From NCBI RefSeq assembly GCF_900090265.1, contig NZ_LT607752.1, positions 4,904,001-4,968,000 of the forward strand: DNA of 64,000 nucleotides. Reading direction: 5' to 3'. A program made the translations under genes and the position numbers. Source of the DNA: Micromonospora rifamycinica (GTDB lineage Bacteria > Actinomycetota > Actinomycetes > Mycobacteriales > Micromonosporaceae). Position 1 is the stretch's first letter; each line of letters starts with the position of its first letter. The notes beneath the pieces are model-generated. The model saw nothing but the letters and a program-made list of their open reading frames with translations, made no database searches and was not told where the DNA came from. Shown here piece after piece: positions 44,127 to 52,533 of this stretch.

Positions 44127-44172
44127 GGCCTCCGGAGGGGCCGTGCGGCAGGCTGCGCGGCCCCTGGAGGCC
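44127..44172 (+). terminator. Hairpin after type III PKS
   Basis: Two stacked 7-bp GC stems (GGCCTCC/GGAGGCC and GGGGCCG/CGGCCCC) separated by a small internal loop form a strong hairpin 48 bases after the stop. Confidence 0.7.
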
Positions 44173-44280
44173 GTCGACGGGGCTGCGCGGGCTGTGTGCG
44201 TAGGCACCCGGTCGGGATGAAGTGCCTGGTCGGGGTGGCCGGGGTCGGCGCTGCGCCGCGCGTCGTCGCCGGCTCCTGGT

Positions 44281-44286
44281 TACCCT
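44281..44286 (+). promoter_or_regulatory. -10 element (TACCCT), leaderless start at 44293
   Basis: TACCCT ends six bases before the GTG. Confidence 0.5.
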
Positions 44287-44292
44287 CGCCGG

Positions 44293-44856
44293 GTGGGGGT
44301 CGAGGTGGGCGGTGGGGACCGGCTGCGCGGTGCGGTACTGGCCGGCGCGGCCCTGGTCGCGCTGCTCACCGGCGGTTGGTGGTGGTCGGCGACCGCTCCG
44401 ACGACCGCCCCCGCCGGGGCGGTACGGGCGGTGACGCCGAGGCCGTCGGCCGGTGTGGAGGCGACCCGACGGGTGGTGGTGGTCGACCTCCGGACCGGGC
44501 GGGTGCTGGAGTCGACGGAGCTGGCCGGTGGGTCCGGTGACCCGGACGTGGGCCTGCCGACGTTCACCGACACCCAGTGGCGGGAACGGATGACCCTGGG
44601 GTCCGGTGGCGTGCCGGTCCGCCGGGAGTCGGCGGCCGACGGCGCGCGGCACCTCCTCCAGTACCGCTGCTCGGGCGACGGGACACTGCTGGTCTCGGTC
44701 CTGCACGACGATCCGCCACACCGGCGACAGGCCGACTGCGACGGTGAGCTGGTCGCGTGGGAGCTGACCGGGCCGGACGGGCGTACCCGGTTGGAGTTCT
44801 CGGCGGTGGGGCCGGGGCCGGTGGAGCTGGAGGCGCAGGTCGTCGCGCTGCCCTGA
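44293..44856 (+). CDS. Membrane-anchored hypothetical protein
   Basis: The 187-residue protein has one membrane helix at about residues 13-31 with a WWW end, then an extracytoplasmic domain containing VVVVDLRTGRVLESTEL and two cysteines (YRCSGDGTLL and ADCDGELVAW). The beta-rich pattern resembles single blades of PQQ-like propeller proteins but is too short for a full propeller. I do not recognise a family. It converges on the thioredoxin-like gene. Confidence 0.7.
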   Translation: MGVEVGGGDRLRGAVLAGAALVALLTGGWWWSATAPTTAPAGAVRAVTPRPSAGVEATRRVVVVDLRTGRVLESTELAGGSGDPDVGLPTFTDTQWRERMTLGSGGVPVRRESAADGARHLLQYRCSGDGTLLVSVLHDDPPHRRQADCDGELVAWELTGPDGRTRLEFSAVGPGPVELEAQVVALP

Positions 44857-44881
44857 GCGACGCCGTGGCGGGCCGGCCGGG

Positions 44882-45610
44882 TCAGCCGGCGAGCCGGGCC
44901 AGGTCTTCCCGGTAGTCGGCGGTGCCACCCAGCTCGGGCAGGACCCGGACCACCGTGCCGGCGCGGTCCACCAGCAACGCCGGGGCGGCACCGGGCCGGG
45001 CGGGCAGGTGCACCGCGGCGCGGAGTTCGCCGGTGGGGTCGGCGAGGGCGCGGACCCGGCCACCGACCGGTGGGGCGGGGGTGACCTCGCGTCCGCCGGC
45101 CACGCTGACCACCTGGACGCCATCGGGCGCGGCACCGGCGGCGGCGGCCAGCTGGGCGGCGCAGGCGCAGCTGTCCACCAAAATGATCATCGCGGGTAGC
45201 AGGCCGCGCAACGGCACCGGGGTCTGGTCGGCATCGACCAGGTCGAGCGCGGGCAGCGACCGCCCGACCAGCGGGACCGGCGTGGTCGACTGTGGCAGCA
45301 CGGTGGGCCGGTCGGTGCCCCGGGACGACCGGGGCCAGGTGACGGTGACCAGGCCGGCGGCGGTGGCGAGCACCGCCACCAGGAGGATCAGCAGGGGTAG
45401 CCCGAGCGGTGGCCGGCCGTCCGGGTGCCCGGTCAGCCCCAGCCGTCGCCACCGGGCGGCCGAGGCGCGGCGGCGCAGCTCGCGTCGGAGCTGGGCGGCC
45501 TCGTCGGCGAGCGCGGACGCGTCGTCCGGCACGACCACCCGACCCCACTCCGGTGGGAGGCCGGGTAGGCCGTCGGATGGGCCGTGGCCCTCTGCGTCAG
45601 GCATGCCCAT
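44882..45610 (-). CDS. Membrane-anchored thioredoxin-like protein with DSCAC motif
   Basis: The 242-residue protein has a cytoplasmic N-terminal region with an Arg-rich helix, one membrane helix at about residues 74-92 and an extracytoplasmic domain whose outline (LVGRSLPALDLVDADQTPVPL, MIILVDSCACAAQLAAAAG, ALLVDRAGTVVRVLPELG) matches TlpA/peroxiredoxin-like thioredoxin folds. The active site reads C-A-C rather than C-x-x-C, so ordinary disulphide exchange is doubtful. ATG 45610 is used; ATG 45604 is equally possible. Confidence 0.7.
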   Translation of the reverse strand: MGMPDAEGHGPSDGLPGLPPEWGRVVVPDDASALADEAAQLRRELRRRASAARWRRLGLTGHPDGRPPLGLPLLILLVAVLATAAGLVTVTWPRSSRGTDRPTVLPQSTTPVPLVGRSLPALDLVDADQTPVPLRGLLPAMIILVDSCACAAQLAAAAGAAPDGVQVVSVAGGREVTPAPPVGGRVRALADPTGELRAAVHLPARPGAAPALLVDRAGTVVRVLPELGGTADYREDLARLAG

Positions 45611-45937
45611 CGGACCCCCGGTGAGTGGTGCGGCGAGCGGTGTGCGGTGCCCCTCCAGCGTCCCGCACGTACCCTCCTGCCGCCAGACCTGGGCGGCCGG
45701 GACGCCGCCGGGCTACCATGGGAGGAGCGCATAGCCCGAGAAATCCACGCTCCGATCACCCGTGCCGGGGTGTCATCCGCTGCTCACGGAGCGTGTTTGA
45801 ACCATTGGTTTGGCCGCCTGTCAAGCTGAAGAAAGACCTCTCACAGGGCCCCTGAGCTGCGCCAACGGTCAGGACGGCAGCGGGACATTGGTGCCTGAGC
45901 GTGTTACCCTAGACACAGCGAAAGGGGTTTCGAACCT
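45611..45937. promoter_or_regulatory. 327-bp upstream region of carD with structured leader
   Basis: No convincing gene is seen; a 45-codon frame starting at ATG 45718 is weakly possible. A nested hairpin lies at 45746-45795. A likely carD promoter (TTGGTG 45888-45893, TAGACA 45910-45915, spacing 16) lies near the right end, with GAAAGG before the start codon. Confidence 0.5.
45746..45795. promoter_or_regulatory. Nested hairpin upstream of carD
   Basis: CACGCTCCG (45746-45754) pairs perfectly with CGGAGCGTG (45787-45795), and inside it CACCC (45757-45761) pairs with GGGTG (45768-45772). TTT follows the outer stem. Confidence 0.5.
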
Positions 45938-46423
45938 ATGGTTTTCAGCGTCGGCGAGACCGTTGTTTACCCCCACCACGGGGCCGCACTCATCGAGGCA
46001 ATCGAGACTCGGGTCATCAAGGGCGAGCCCAGGGAGTACCTGGTCTTGAGGGTCGCGCAGGGTGACCTGACGGTTCGGGTGCCCGCCGAGAACGCCGAGA
46101 TCGTGGGTGTGCGTGAGGTGGTCGGCGAAGAAGGCCTGGGCAAGGTCTTCGACGTGCTCCGCGCACCGCACACCGAGGAGCCGACCAACTGGTCGCGGCG
46201 TTACAAGGCGAATCTGGAGAAGCTGGCCTCCGGCAACCCGCTGAAGGTCGCCGAGGTCGTGCGTGACCTGTGGCGCCGGGAGCGGGAGCGGGGCCTCTCC
46301 GCGGGTGAGAAGCGCATGCTCGCCAAGGCCCGCGACATTCTCGTCGGCGAGGTCGCGCTGGCGGAGAAGAGCACCAAGGACGAGGCGGAGACGCTGCTCG
46401 ACAAGGTCCTCACCGAGGCCTGA
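45938..46423 (+). CDS. carD: CarD RNA polymerase-binding transcription factor
   Basis: CarD binds the RNA polymerase beta subunit and stabilises open promoter complexes, notably at rRNA promoters. The 161 residues have the N-terminal RNAP-interacting Tudor-like domain (VFSVGETVVYPHHGAALIE) and the C-terminal DNA-binding helical domain with NWSRRYKANLEKLASG, where the tryptophan wedges into DNA. ATG 45938 follows GAAAGGGG. Order carD-ispD-ispF is conserved in actinobacteria. Confidence 0.96.
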   Translation: MVFSVGETVVYPHHGAALIEAIETRVIKGEPREYLVLRVAQGDLTVRVPAENAEIVGVREVVGEEGLGKVFDVLRAPHTEEPTNWSRRYKANLEKLASGNPLKVAEVVRDLWRRERERGLSAGEKRMLAKARDILVGEVALAEKSTKDEAETLLDKVLTEA

Positions 46424-46476
46424 TCCGACCGCATCGTCGTCCCGACCCTGTAGCGAAGATTCCCGAGGACCGCGAC

Positions 46477-47172
46477 GTGACCGCGCAGCTCAATCCGCGC
46501 GGTGACGTCGCGGTCCTCGTTCCTGCGGCCGGTGCCGGGGTACGCCTCGGTCCGGGCGGCCCCAAGGCGCTGCGGCTGCTCGGCGGCGAGCCCCTGCTGG
46601 TGCACGCGGTACGCCGGATCGCCGCCGCGCCGTCGGTGCACACCGTGGTGGTGGCCGCGCCGGCCGCCGAGGTCGACGCGGTCCGGCGGCTGCTGGACCC
46701 GGTGGCCCCGGTCCTGGTCGTGGCGGGCGGCGCCGAACGGCAGGCGTCGGTGGCGAACGCCCTGGCCGCGGTGCCCCCCGGTCCGGCCATCGTGCTGGTG
46801 CACGACGCGGCCCGCGCGCTCACCCCGTCCGCGCTGGTGGAGGCGGTGGCGGCGGCGGTCCGGGCCGGTCACCAGGCGGTCATCCCGGTGCTGCCCGTGG
46901 TCGACACGATCAAGGAGGTGGACGCCGACGGCGTCGTCCTCGGCACCGTCGACCGGTCCGCCCTGCGGGCCGTGCAGACCCCGCAGGGGTTCCGTCGGGA
47001 GGTGCTGGCCGCCGCGCACGCCGCCGCCGGTGATCCGCTCACCGACGACGCCGGCCTGGTCGAGCAGCAGGGCGTGCCGGTGTTCTGCGTCCCCGGCTCC
47101 GAGTACGCGTTGAAGGTCACCCGCCCGTTCGATCTGACCCTGGCCGAGCAGCTGCTGGCCGCGGGGCATTGA
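46477..47172 (+). CDS. ispD: MEP cytidylyltransferase
   Basis: IspD couples 2-C-methyl-D-erythritol 4-phosphate to CTP in the non-mevalonate isoprenoid pathway. The 231 residues contain VLVPAAGAGVRLGPGGPKAL (nucleotide-binding), LVHDAARALT, VQTPQGFRREVL and TDDAGLVE. The GTG at 46477 follows GAGGA. Its pathway supplies prenyl diphosphates that the UbiA enzyme of this window could use. ispF follows after 16 bases. Confidence 0.95.
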   Translation: MTAQLNPRGDVAVLVPAAGAGVRLGPGGPKALRLLGGEPLLVHAVRRIAAAPSVHTVVVAAPAAEVDAVRRLLDPVAPVLVVAGGAERQASVANALAAVPPGPAIVLVHDAARALTPSALVEAVAAAVRAGHQAVIPVLPVVDTIKEVDADGVVLGTVDRSALRAVQTPQGFRREVLAAAHAAAGDPLTDDAGLVEQQGVPVFCVPGSEYALKVTRPFDLTLAEQLLAAGH

Positions 47173-47176
47173 CGCG

Positions 47177-47182
47177 TACCCT
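47177..47182 (+). promoter_or_regulatory. -10 element (TACCCT) of ispF, leaderless
   Basis: TACCCT ends six bases before ATG 47189, so ispF can be expressed apart from ispD. Confidence 0.45.
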
Positions 47183-47188
47183 CGATTC

Positions 47189-47671
47189 ATGATCGTTCCC
47201 AGGGTCGCCGTCGGCACCGACATCCACGCCTTCGCCGCCGGCCGGCCGTGCTGGCTGGCCGGCCTGCACTGGCCCGGCGAGGACGGCCTGGCCGGGCACT
47301 CCGATGCCGACGTGGTCGCGCACGCCGCCTGCAACGCGTTGCTCTCCGCGGCCGGGCTCGGCGACCTCGGGGCGAACTTCGGGGTCGACGAGCCGGAGTG
47401 GGCCGCCGCCTCCGGGGTGACGCTGCTCACCGAGTCCGCCCGCCGGGTCCGCGCGGCCGGGTTCGCCATCGGCAACGTCTCGGTGCAGGTGGTCGGCAAC
47501 CGGCCCCGGATCGGGCCGCGACGCGACGAGGCGCAGCAGGTGCTCTCCGCGGCGGTCGGCGCACCGGTCACCGTCACCGCGGCCACCAGCGACGGCCTCG
47601 GCTTCACCGGGCGCGGCGAGGGCCTGGCCGGCATCGCGGTGGCCCTGGTCTACGACGCGGCGGCCGGGTAG
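47189..47671 (+). CDS. ispF: MECDP synthase
   Basis: IspF forms 2-C-methyl-D-erythritol 2,4-cyclodiphosphate. The 160 residues carry the metal-binding GTDIHAF and the GHSDADVVAHAACNALLSAAGLGDLG segment (in two parts), and the C-terminal ATTSDGLGFTGRGEG (read as AATSDGLGFTGRGEG). Length and motifs are standard. It closes the carD-ispD-ispF block, with a TPR protein gene seven bases downstream. Confidence 0.95.
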   Translation: MIVPRVAVGTDIHAFAAGRPCWLAGLHWPGEDGLAGHSDADVVAHAACNALLSAAGLGDLGANFGVDEPEWAAASGVTLLTESARRVRAAGFAIGNVSVQVVGNRPRIGPRRDEAQQVLSAAVGAPVTVTAATSDGLGFTGRGEGLAGIAVALVYDAAAG

Positions 47672-47678
47672 GGCCGCG

Positions 47679-48893
47679 ATGACCGACGACGAATCGCCCC
47701 TCGACGGCTACCGGCAGCGGTCCCAACTGCTGGCCGAGCTGGGCCGTTACGACGAGGCCGCCGAGGAGCTGGGCTTCGCGCTCGCGCTGGCCCCGGCCGA
47801 CCCGTCCGCGCTGACGTTGCTGGCCCGGCTGCACCTCGCCGCCGGTCGGCCCGGTGCGGCGATCGCCGCCGCCGGTGCGGCGATCGGCGGCCCGCCGGAT
47901 CCGCCGGAAGCATCGGCGGCATTCGCCCCGCCGCCCCCATCCGGATCGCCAATACCGCCGGCCCCGGCGGCCCCGGCGGCCCCGTCGGAGCTGCCGGGCT
48001 CGCCGGGGGGATCGCAGCCGGTGGGACCGCCCGGCCCGCCGTCGAGCCGGCCCGGGCCGGCGGTCGGTTCCGGTCCGCCCGGGGAAGCCCCGGCGGTGGT
48101 GCCGACCGCCGCGCTGGTCATCCGGGCCATCGCCCTGGCCGACCTGGGGGAGTACGCCGAGTCGGCGCGTACCGCCGATCGGATTCTGGCGGCCGGGCCG
48201 ACCGACGCGTACGCCCAGCGGAGCGCGGCGGCGATCCTGGCCGAGGCGCGCAACGGCCAGCCGGCGCTGGACGCGGCCTGGCGTGGGGTGGAGCTGGCCC
48301 CCGACGAGCCGCAGGCGCATCTGGTGCTGGCCCTGGTCGCCGGCCGGCTGGAGCTGTTCGACCTTGCCGAGCGGGCCTACCGGGAGGCGTTGCGGCTCGA
48401 CCCGGAGCTGGCCGGGGCGCGGGACGACCCGGGGGTGCTCCGGCTGGAACGGCGTCGCTGGGTGCTGGCGCTGGAACAGGTCGCCGCGTTGGCGCCGGTG
48501 CACCCGACCCGGGCGGAGAAGGTGCCGGTCTGGGCCGGGCTGCGGCGGCTCGTCCTGATCGGCTGCGGCTGGTCGCTGGTGGCCAGTCTGCTGGTCGCGG
48601 TCCTGGCCGCCGGTGGGGCGGGGGCGAGCCGGCTGGTGGCGGTGCTGGCGGCGGCCGGGGGCGGTCTGCTGGCCTGGCGGCTGGCGAGGCAGGTCCCCGG
48701 GCTGGGCCGGGTGGTGCTGCCGGTGCTGCGCCGGGAGGACCGCCCGCTGGCGCTCGCGGTGTACGCGGTCCCGGCCGGGCCGGCCCTGCTCCTGTTCTTC
48801 GCCCTGGTGGGCAGCCCGTGGCCGCTGGTGGCCGCGATCGCCGTCGCGGTGCCGGCCACCATGGTCGCCGGCACCCGAGCGGGCGTCTCCTAG
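47679..48893 (+). CDS. TPR-repeat membrane protein
   Basis: The 404-residue protein has TPR-like helix pairs at about residues 8-68 (ELGRYDEAAEELGFALALAP) and again at 145-270, split by a long Pro/Gly/Ser-rich linker (about 70-140). Three or four membrane helices follow near 285-400 (RLVLIGCGWSLVASLLVAVL onward). Such proteins scaffold complexes at the membrane. Partners are unknown. It is close behind ispF, so probably cotranscribed. Confidence 0.75.
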   Translation: MTDDESPLDGYRQRSQLLAELGRYDEAAEELGFALALAPADPSALTLLARLHLAAGRPGAAIAAAGAAIGGPPDPPEASAAFAPPPPSGSPIPPAPAAPAAPSELPGSPGGSQPVGPPGPPSSRPGPAVGSGPPGEAPAVVPTAALVIRAIALADLGEYAESARTADRILAAGPTDAYAQRSAAAILAEARNGQPALDAAWRGVELAPDEPQAHLVLALVAGRLELFDLAERAYREALRLDPELAGARDDPGVLRLERRRWVLALEQVAALAPVHPTRAEKVPVWAGLRRLVLIGCGWSLVASLLVAVLAAGGAGASRLVAVLAAAGGGLLAWRLARQVPGLGRVVLPVLRREDRPLALAVYAVPAGPALLLFFALVGSPWPLVAAIAVAVPATMVAGTRAGVS

Positions 48894-48950
48894 CGCCGCA
48901 CCCGCCGACCGGGGCGGCACCGTCGGCGGGCTGGTCAGGGTGCCGGTCTG

Positions 48951-50135
48951 TCAGGGGCGGCGGTTCCAGGTCCAGGCGTAGCCTGGGTCCTCGCACTCCA
49001 CGGCCGCGTCGCAGAGGTCGAGCGGGCGGAAGGTGTCGACCATGACGGCCAACTCGTCGAAGAAGTCGACGCCGATGGACCGCTCGGCCGCGCCCGGCTG
49101 TGGGCCGTGGGTGAAACCGGACGGGTGCAGCGAGATCGAGCCCTGCTCGATGCCGGAGCCGCGCCGGGCCTCGTAGTTGCCGCCGGTGTAGAAGAGCATC
49201 TCGTCGGAGTCGACGTTGTGGTGGTGGTACGGCACCGGGATGGCGTCCGGGTGGTAGTCGACCTTGCGGGGCACGAACGAGCAGATCACGAAGTTCGGCC
49301 CGGCGAAGGTCTGGTGCACCGGCGGCGGCTGGTGGAGGCGGCCGGTGATCGGCTCGAAGTCGTGGATGGAGAACGCCCACGGGTACTGGTGCCCGTCCCA
49401 GCCGACCACGTCGAACGGGTGGTGGGCGTAGACGTGCCGGGTCCAGGCGGTGCCGGTGGCCGTCCGGGCCCGGTGGCGGACCAGCACCTCGACCTCGGTG
49501 CCGTCGACCAGCAGGGGCGCGTCCGGCCCCCGGACGTCCCGCTCGCAGTACGGCGAGTGTTCCAGGAACTGGCCGCGCGCCGAGAGGTAGCGCTTGGGCG
49601 GGCCGATGTGCCCGGTGGCCTCGATGGTCAGCAGCCGGACCGGGGTGTCGCCGGTGGGGACCAGCCGGTGGACCGTCGAGGTGGGGATCACCGCGTAGTC
49701 GCCGGCGACCAGGTCGAGCGCGCCGAAGCTGGACTCCAGCCGCAGCGTGCCCGCCTCGACGTAGAGGCACTCGTCGCCGGTGGCGTTGCGGTAGAGCGGG
49801 GACGGCCGGTCGGCCAGCGCGTACCCGATCCGGACGTCGTCGTTGGCGAGCAGGTGACGCCGGCCGAGCACCGGGTCGGCCCCCGCGCCGTCGAGCTTGT
49901 GGGTGCGCAGGTGGCGCGGCTTGAGCGGAAGGTTCGGCAGCCGGGTGTACCCGGGTGGGGTGAACTCCTCGGCGGCGACGATCGCGGTCGGCGGGTACCG
50001 GTGGTAGAGCAGGGACGAGTCGGCGGAGAAGCCCTCCTGGCCCATCAGCTCCTCGGTGTAGAGGCTGCCGTCGGGCTGGCGGAACTGGGTGTGCCGCTTG
50101 CGGGGCACCTCGCCGACGCTGCGGTAGTACGGCAT
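48951..50135 (-). CDS. hmgA: Homogentisate 1,2-dioxygenase
   Basis: This iron enzyme opens the homogentisate ring to maleylacetoacetate in tyrosine catabolism. The 394 residues are typical (ATGDECLYVEAGTL in the first cupin; YHHHNVDSDEMLFYTGGNYEARRG with the iron-binding His and Glu, then HPSGFTHGPQP). ATG 50135 has GGGAGG four bases upstream. It diverges from the operon holding the unknown gene and fumarylacetoacetase, with a 95-base gap that includes a TTGACA/TGTCAA inverted pair. Confidence 0.95.
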   Translation of the reverse strand: MPYYRSVGEVPRKRHTQFRQPDGSLYTEELMGQEGFSADSSLLYHRYPPTAIVAAEEFTPPGYTRLPNLPLKPRHLRTHKLDGAGADPVLGRRHLLANDDVRIGYALADRPSPLYRNATGDECLYVEAGTLRLESSFGALDLVAGDYAVIPTSTVHRLVPTGDTPVRLLTIEATGHIGPPKRYLSARGQFLEHSPYCERDVRGPDAPLLVDGTEVEVLVRHRARTATGTAWTRHVYAHHPFDVVGWDGHQYPWAFSIHDFEPITGRLHQPPPVHQTFAGPNFVICSFVPRKVDYHPDAIPVPYHHHNVDSDEMLFYTGGNYEARRGSGIEQGSISLHPSGFTHGPQPGAAERSIGVDFFDELAVMVDTFRPLDLCDAAVECEDPGYAWTWNRRP

Positions 50136-50202
50136 GTCGCCTCCCGTATTGTCCCGATATCCGGCCGGCGGCGTCCGGTAACCGGACGGCACTGTCCGTT
50201 CC

Positions 50203-50237
50203 TTGACAGCGTCCCGTAGATTCTTGTCTCGTGTCAA
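50203..50237. promoter_or_regulatory. Inverted TTGACA/TGTCAA pair between hmgA and fah operons
   Basis: TTGACA (50203-50208) and TGTCAA (50232-50237) form an inverted pair spaced by 23 bases. A TAGATT -10-like hexamer (50217-50222) for the rightward operon lies between them. Confidence 0.4.
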
Positions 50238-51088
50238 CGCAGGTCCCCCGCCTCCTCGCCGGACTCGTCGACGACGCCGCCGTCTTCCCACCCGGTAGCG
50301 CGTCGCTGCCCGACGCGGTCGCCGCGCACCACGAACACCGCGTCTCCTGGTACGCCGACCTGGTGGGCCCGCTGCTGGTGCCCGCCTCCGCCGTCGCCGC
50401 CGGCGAGCTGGACGGCCTGGCCGGGGGCGTCGTGACCGGGCTGATCGGGGACACCGGCCTCGACCGGCTGCCCACCGCGCTGGCCCGCCTCGACGCCGCC
50501 GGCACCACCGTCCGGCAGGTCGAGGTGGCGGTCGCCCGCCGCGGCGAGGACCCCCGGCCCGGCCTGACCGCGCTGCACGACCTGGTCACCCGGCGCGACG
50601 ACCTCGACTGGTACGCCGAACTGCCGCTCACCTTCGGGTTGACCAGCGCACTGGACACCCTCGCCGAGGCCCGCGCCACCGGCCTGCCGGTCGCCGCGAA
50701 GTTCCGCACCGGCGGGTTGGCCGCCGAACTCTTCCCCACCCCGGTCGAGCTGGCCGCGGTGATCTGCGCCTGCCGGGACCGGGGCCTGCCGTTCAAGCTG
50801 ACCGCCGGGCTGCACCACGCGGTGCGCCACCTCGACCCGGAGACCGGCTTCACCCACCATGGCTTCGGTAACGTGCTGGCCGCCACCCTCGCCGCCGTCG
50901 ACGGGGCCGAGGTGGACGAGGTGGCCGTCCTGCTCGCCGCCACCGACGCGGCACGGCTGGTCGAGCCGGTCCGGGCGGCCGGCGACGCCGACCGGCGGCT
51001 GTGGGGCGGGTTCGGCTCGTGCAGCGTCCGGGAACCACTGACCGATCTGATCCGGCTGGGGCTGGTGAACGGGGGATTCGACCGATGA
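50231..51088 (+). CDS. Uncharacterised protein coupled to fumarylacetoacetase
   Basis: I do not recognise a characterised family. The 285-residue protein is soluble, with alternating strands and helices that suggest a TIM-like barrel: AGLVDDAAVFPPGSASLPDA near the start, DWYAELPL, VAAKFRTGGLAAELFPTP and FKLTAGLHHAVRHLDPE in the second half. Conserved-looking Asp, Lys and His-His residues could be catalytic. Its stop overlaps the fah ATG, so it is almost certainly part of the tyrosine pathway. The pathway's maleylacetoacetate isomerase is otherwise missing here. Confidence 0.8.
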   Translation: MSTQVPRLLAGLVDDAAVFPPGSASLPDAVAAHHEHRVSWYADLVGPLLVPASAVAAGELDGLAGGVVTGLIGDTGLDRLPTALARLDAAGTTVRQVEVAVARRGEDPRPGLTALHDLVTRRDDLDWYAELPLTFGLTSALDTLAEARATGLPVAAKFRTGGLAAELFPTPVELAAVICACRDRGLPFKLTAGLHHAVRHLDPETGFTHHGFGNVLAATLAAVDGAEVDEVAVLLAATDAARLVEPVRAAGDADRRLWGGFGSCSVREPLTDLIRLGLVNGGFDR

Positions 51089-52281
51089 GCTGGGTACCGG
51101 GCGTGGACGGGTCGCCGTACGGGGTGACCAACCTGCCGTACGGGGTGTTCCGGCACGACGGGCGACCGCCCCGGATCGGGGTACGCGTCGCCGATCTGGT
51201 GTTCGACCTGGCCGGCGCGGAGGCGGCGGGGCTGGTGCTCGCCGCCGGGGCGTTCGGCCGGTCCTCCCTCAACGACTTCATGGCGCTGGGCCGCCCGCAG
51301 TGGACCGCGGTCCGGCAGCGCCTCGTCGAGCTGCTCACCGACCCGGCACACCGGCCCGCCGTCGCGCCGCTGCTGGTGCCGCTGGCCGAGGTCGAGCTGC
51401 TGCTGCCGTTCGCGGTGGCCGACTACGTCGACTTCTACTCCTCGGAACACCACGCCGGCAACGTCGGGCAGATCTTCCGTCCCGGTCAGCCACCGCTGCT
51501 GCCGAACTGGCGGCACCTGCCGATCGGCTACCACGGCCGGGCCGGCACGGTGGTCGTCTCCGGCACCCCGATCGTCCGCCCGACCGGGCAGCGCCCCTCC
51601 GGCCAGGGTCCGACCGTCGGCCCGTCGGCACGCCTCGACATCGAGGCCGAGGTGGGCTTCGTGGTGGGGGTGCCGAGCACGCTGGGTGACCGGGTGTCCA
51701 CCGCCGACTTCACCGACCACGTCTTCGGGGTGGTGCTGGTCAACGACTGGTCGGCCCGGGACATCCAGGCCTGGGAGTACCAGCCGCTCGGGCCGTTCCT
51801 CGGCAAGTCCTTCGCCACCTCCGTCTCCGCCTGGGTGACCCCGCTGGACGCCCTGGCCGACGCGTTCGTGCCGGCCCCGACGCAGGAGCCGCCGGTGCAG
51901 GACTACCTGCGACAGACCCCGCACCTGGGGCTCGACCTGCGACTGGCGGTCGAGTGGAACGGCGAGCGGGTCACCGAGCCGCCGTTCGCCGGCATGTACT
52001 GGACCCCGGCCCAGCAGTTGGCCCACCTGACCGTCAACGGTGCGTCCCTGCGCACCGGCGACCTGTACGCCTCGGGCACGGTCTCCGGCCCGGAACGTGG
52101 GCAGGTCGGCTCGTTCCTGGAACTGACCTGGGGCGGCGCCGAACCGGTGACCGTCGGCGGCGAAGCCCGCACCTTCCTGGCCGACGGGGACACGGTCACC
52201 CTGCGGGCCACCGCCCCCGGCCCGGACGGCACCACCGTCGCCCTCGGTGAGGTCACCGGGCGGATCCTGCCCGCCCGCTGA
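51085..52281 (+). CDS. fahA: Fumarylacetoacetase
   Basis: Fah hydrolyses fumarylacetoacetate to fumarate and acetoacetate, the last step of tyrosine breakdown. The 398 residues include the N-terminal SH3-like domain (GVTNLPYGVFRHDGRPPRIG), DYVDFYSSEHHAGNVGQIFR with the catalytic His, RLDIEAEVGFVVG, VLVNDWSARDIQAWEYQPLG and GDLYASGTVSG. ATG 51085 overlaps the upstream stop (ATGA). The fumarate produced can enter the class I fumarase encoded 9 kb away. Confidence 0.96.
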   Translation: MSWVPGVDGSPYGVTNLPYGVFRHDGRPPRIGVRVADLVFDLAGAEAAGLVLAAGAFGRSSLNDFMALGRPQWTAVRQRLVELLTDPAHRPAVAPLLVPLAEVELLLPFAVADYVDFYSSEHHAGNVGQIFRPGQPPLLPNWRHLPIGYHGRAGTVVVSGTPIVRPTGQRPSGQGPTVGPSARLDIEAEVGFVVGVPSTLGDRVSTADFTDHVFGVVLVNDWSARDIQAWEYQPLGPFLGKSFATSVSAWVTPLDALADAFVPAPTQEPPVQDYLRQTPHLGLDLRLAVEWNGERVTEPPFAGMYWTPAQQLAHLTVNGASLRTGDLYASGTVSGPERGQVGSFLELTWGGAEPVTVGGEARTFLADGDTVTLRATAPGPDGTTVALGEVTGRILPAR

Positions 52282-52533
52282 CCACCGGTCCGGCCGGATT
52301 CCGGTCCGCCGGTCTGCTCGTTGGCCAGCCGTGCTGTCGGTCCGCTCGGGTCCGCCCGGCTCCGGCCCTACGGTCGGCGCCGGTTCGCGCCGGTCGCACC
52401 GGCTGTCCGATCGTCAGCGTCCCCTGCCGCGTTGGTTCCACCGATTCCGTCGACACACCCCGCGCCGCCCGCCTCCCGTCGGCGACGTGGGGTCTGCCGG
52501 CGTGGCACGACCCAGTGGACAGGAGGTACGAGC

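Noticed and set aside
48118..52026. 1302-codon open frame on the minus strand across the TPR, hmgA and fah genes
   Set aside because: It contains no domain and overlaps conserved genes in a different frame.
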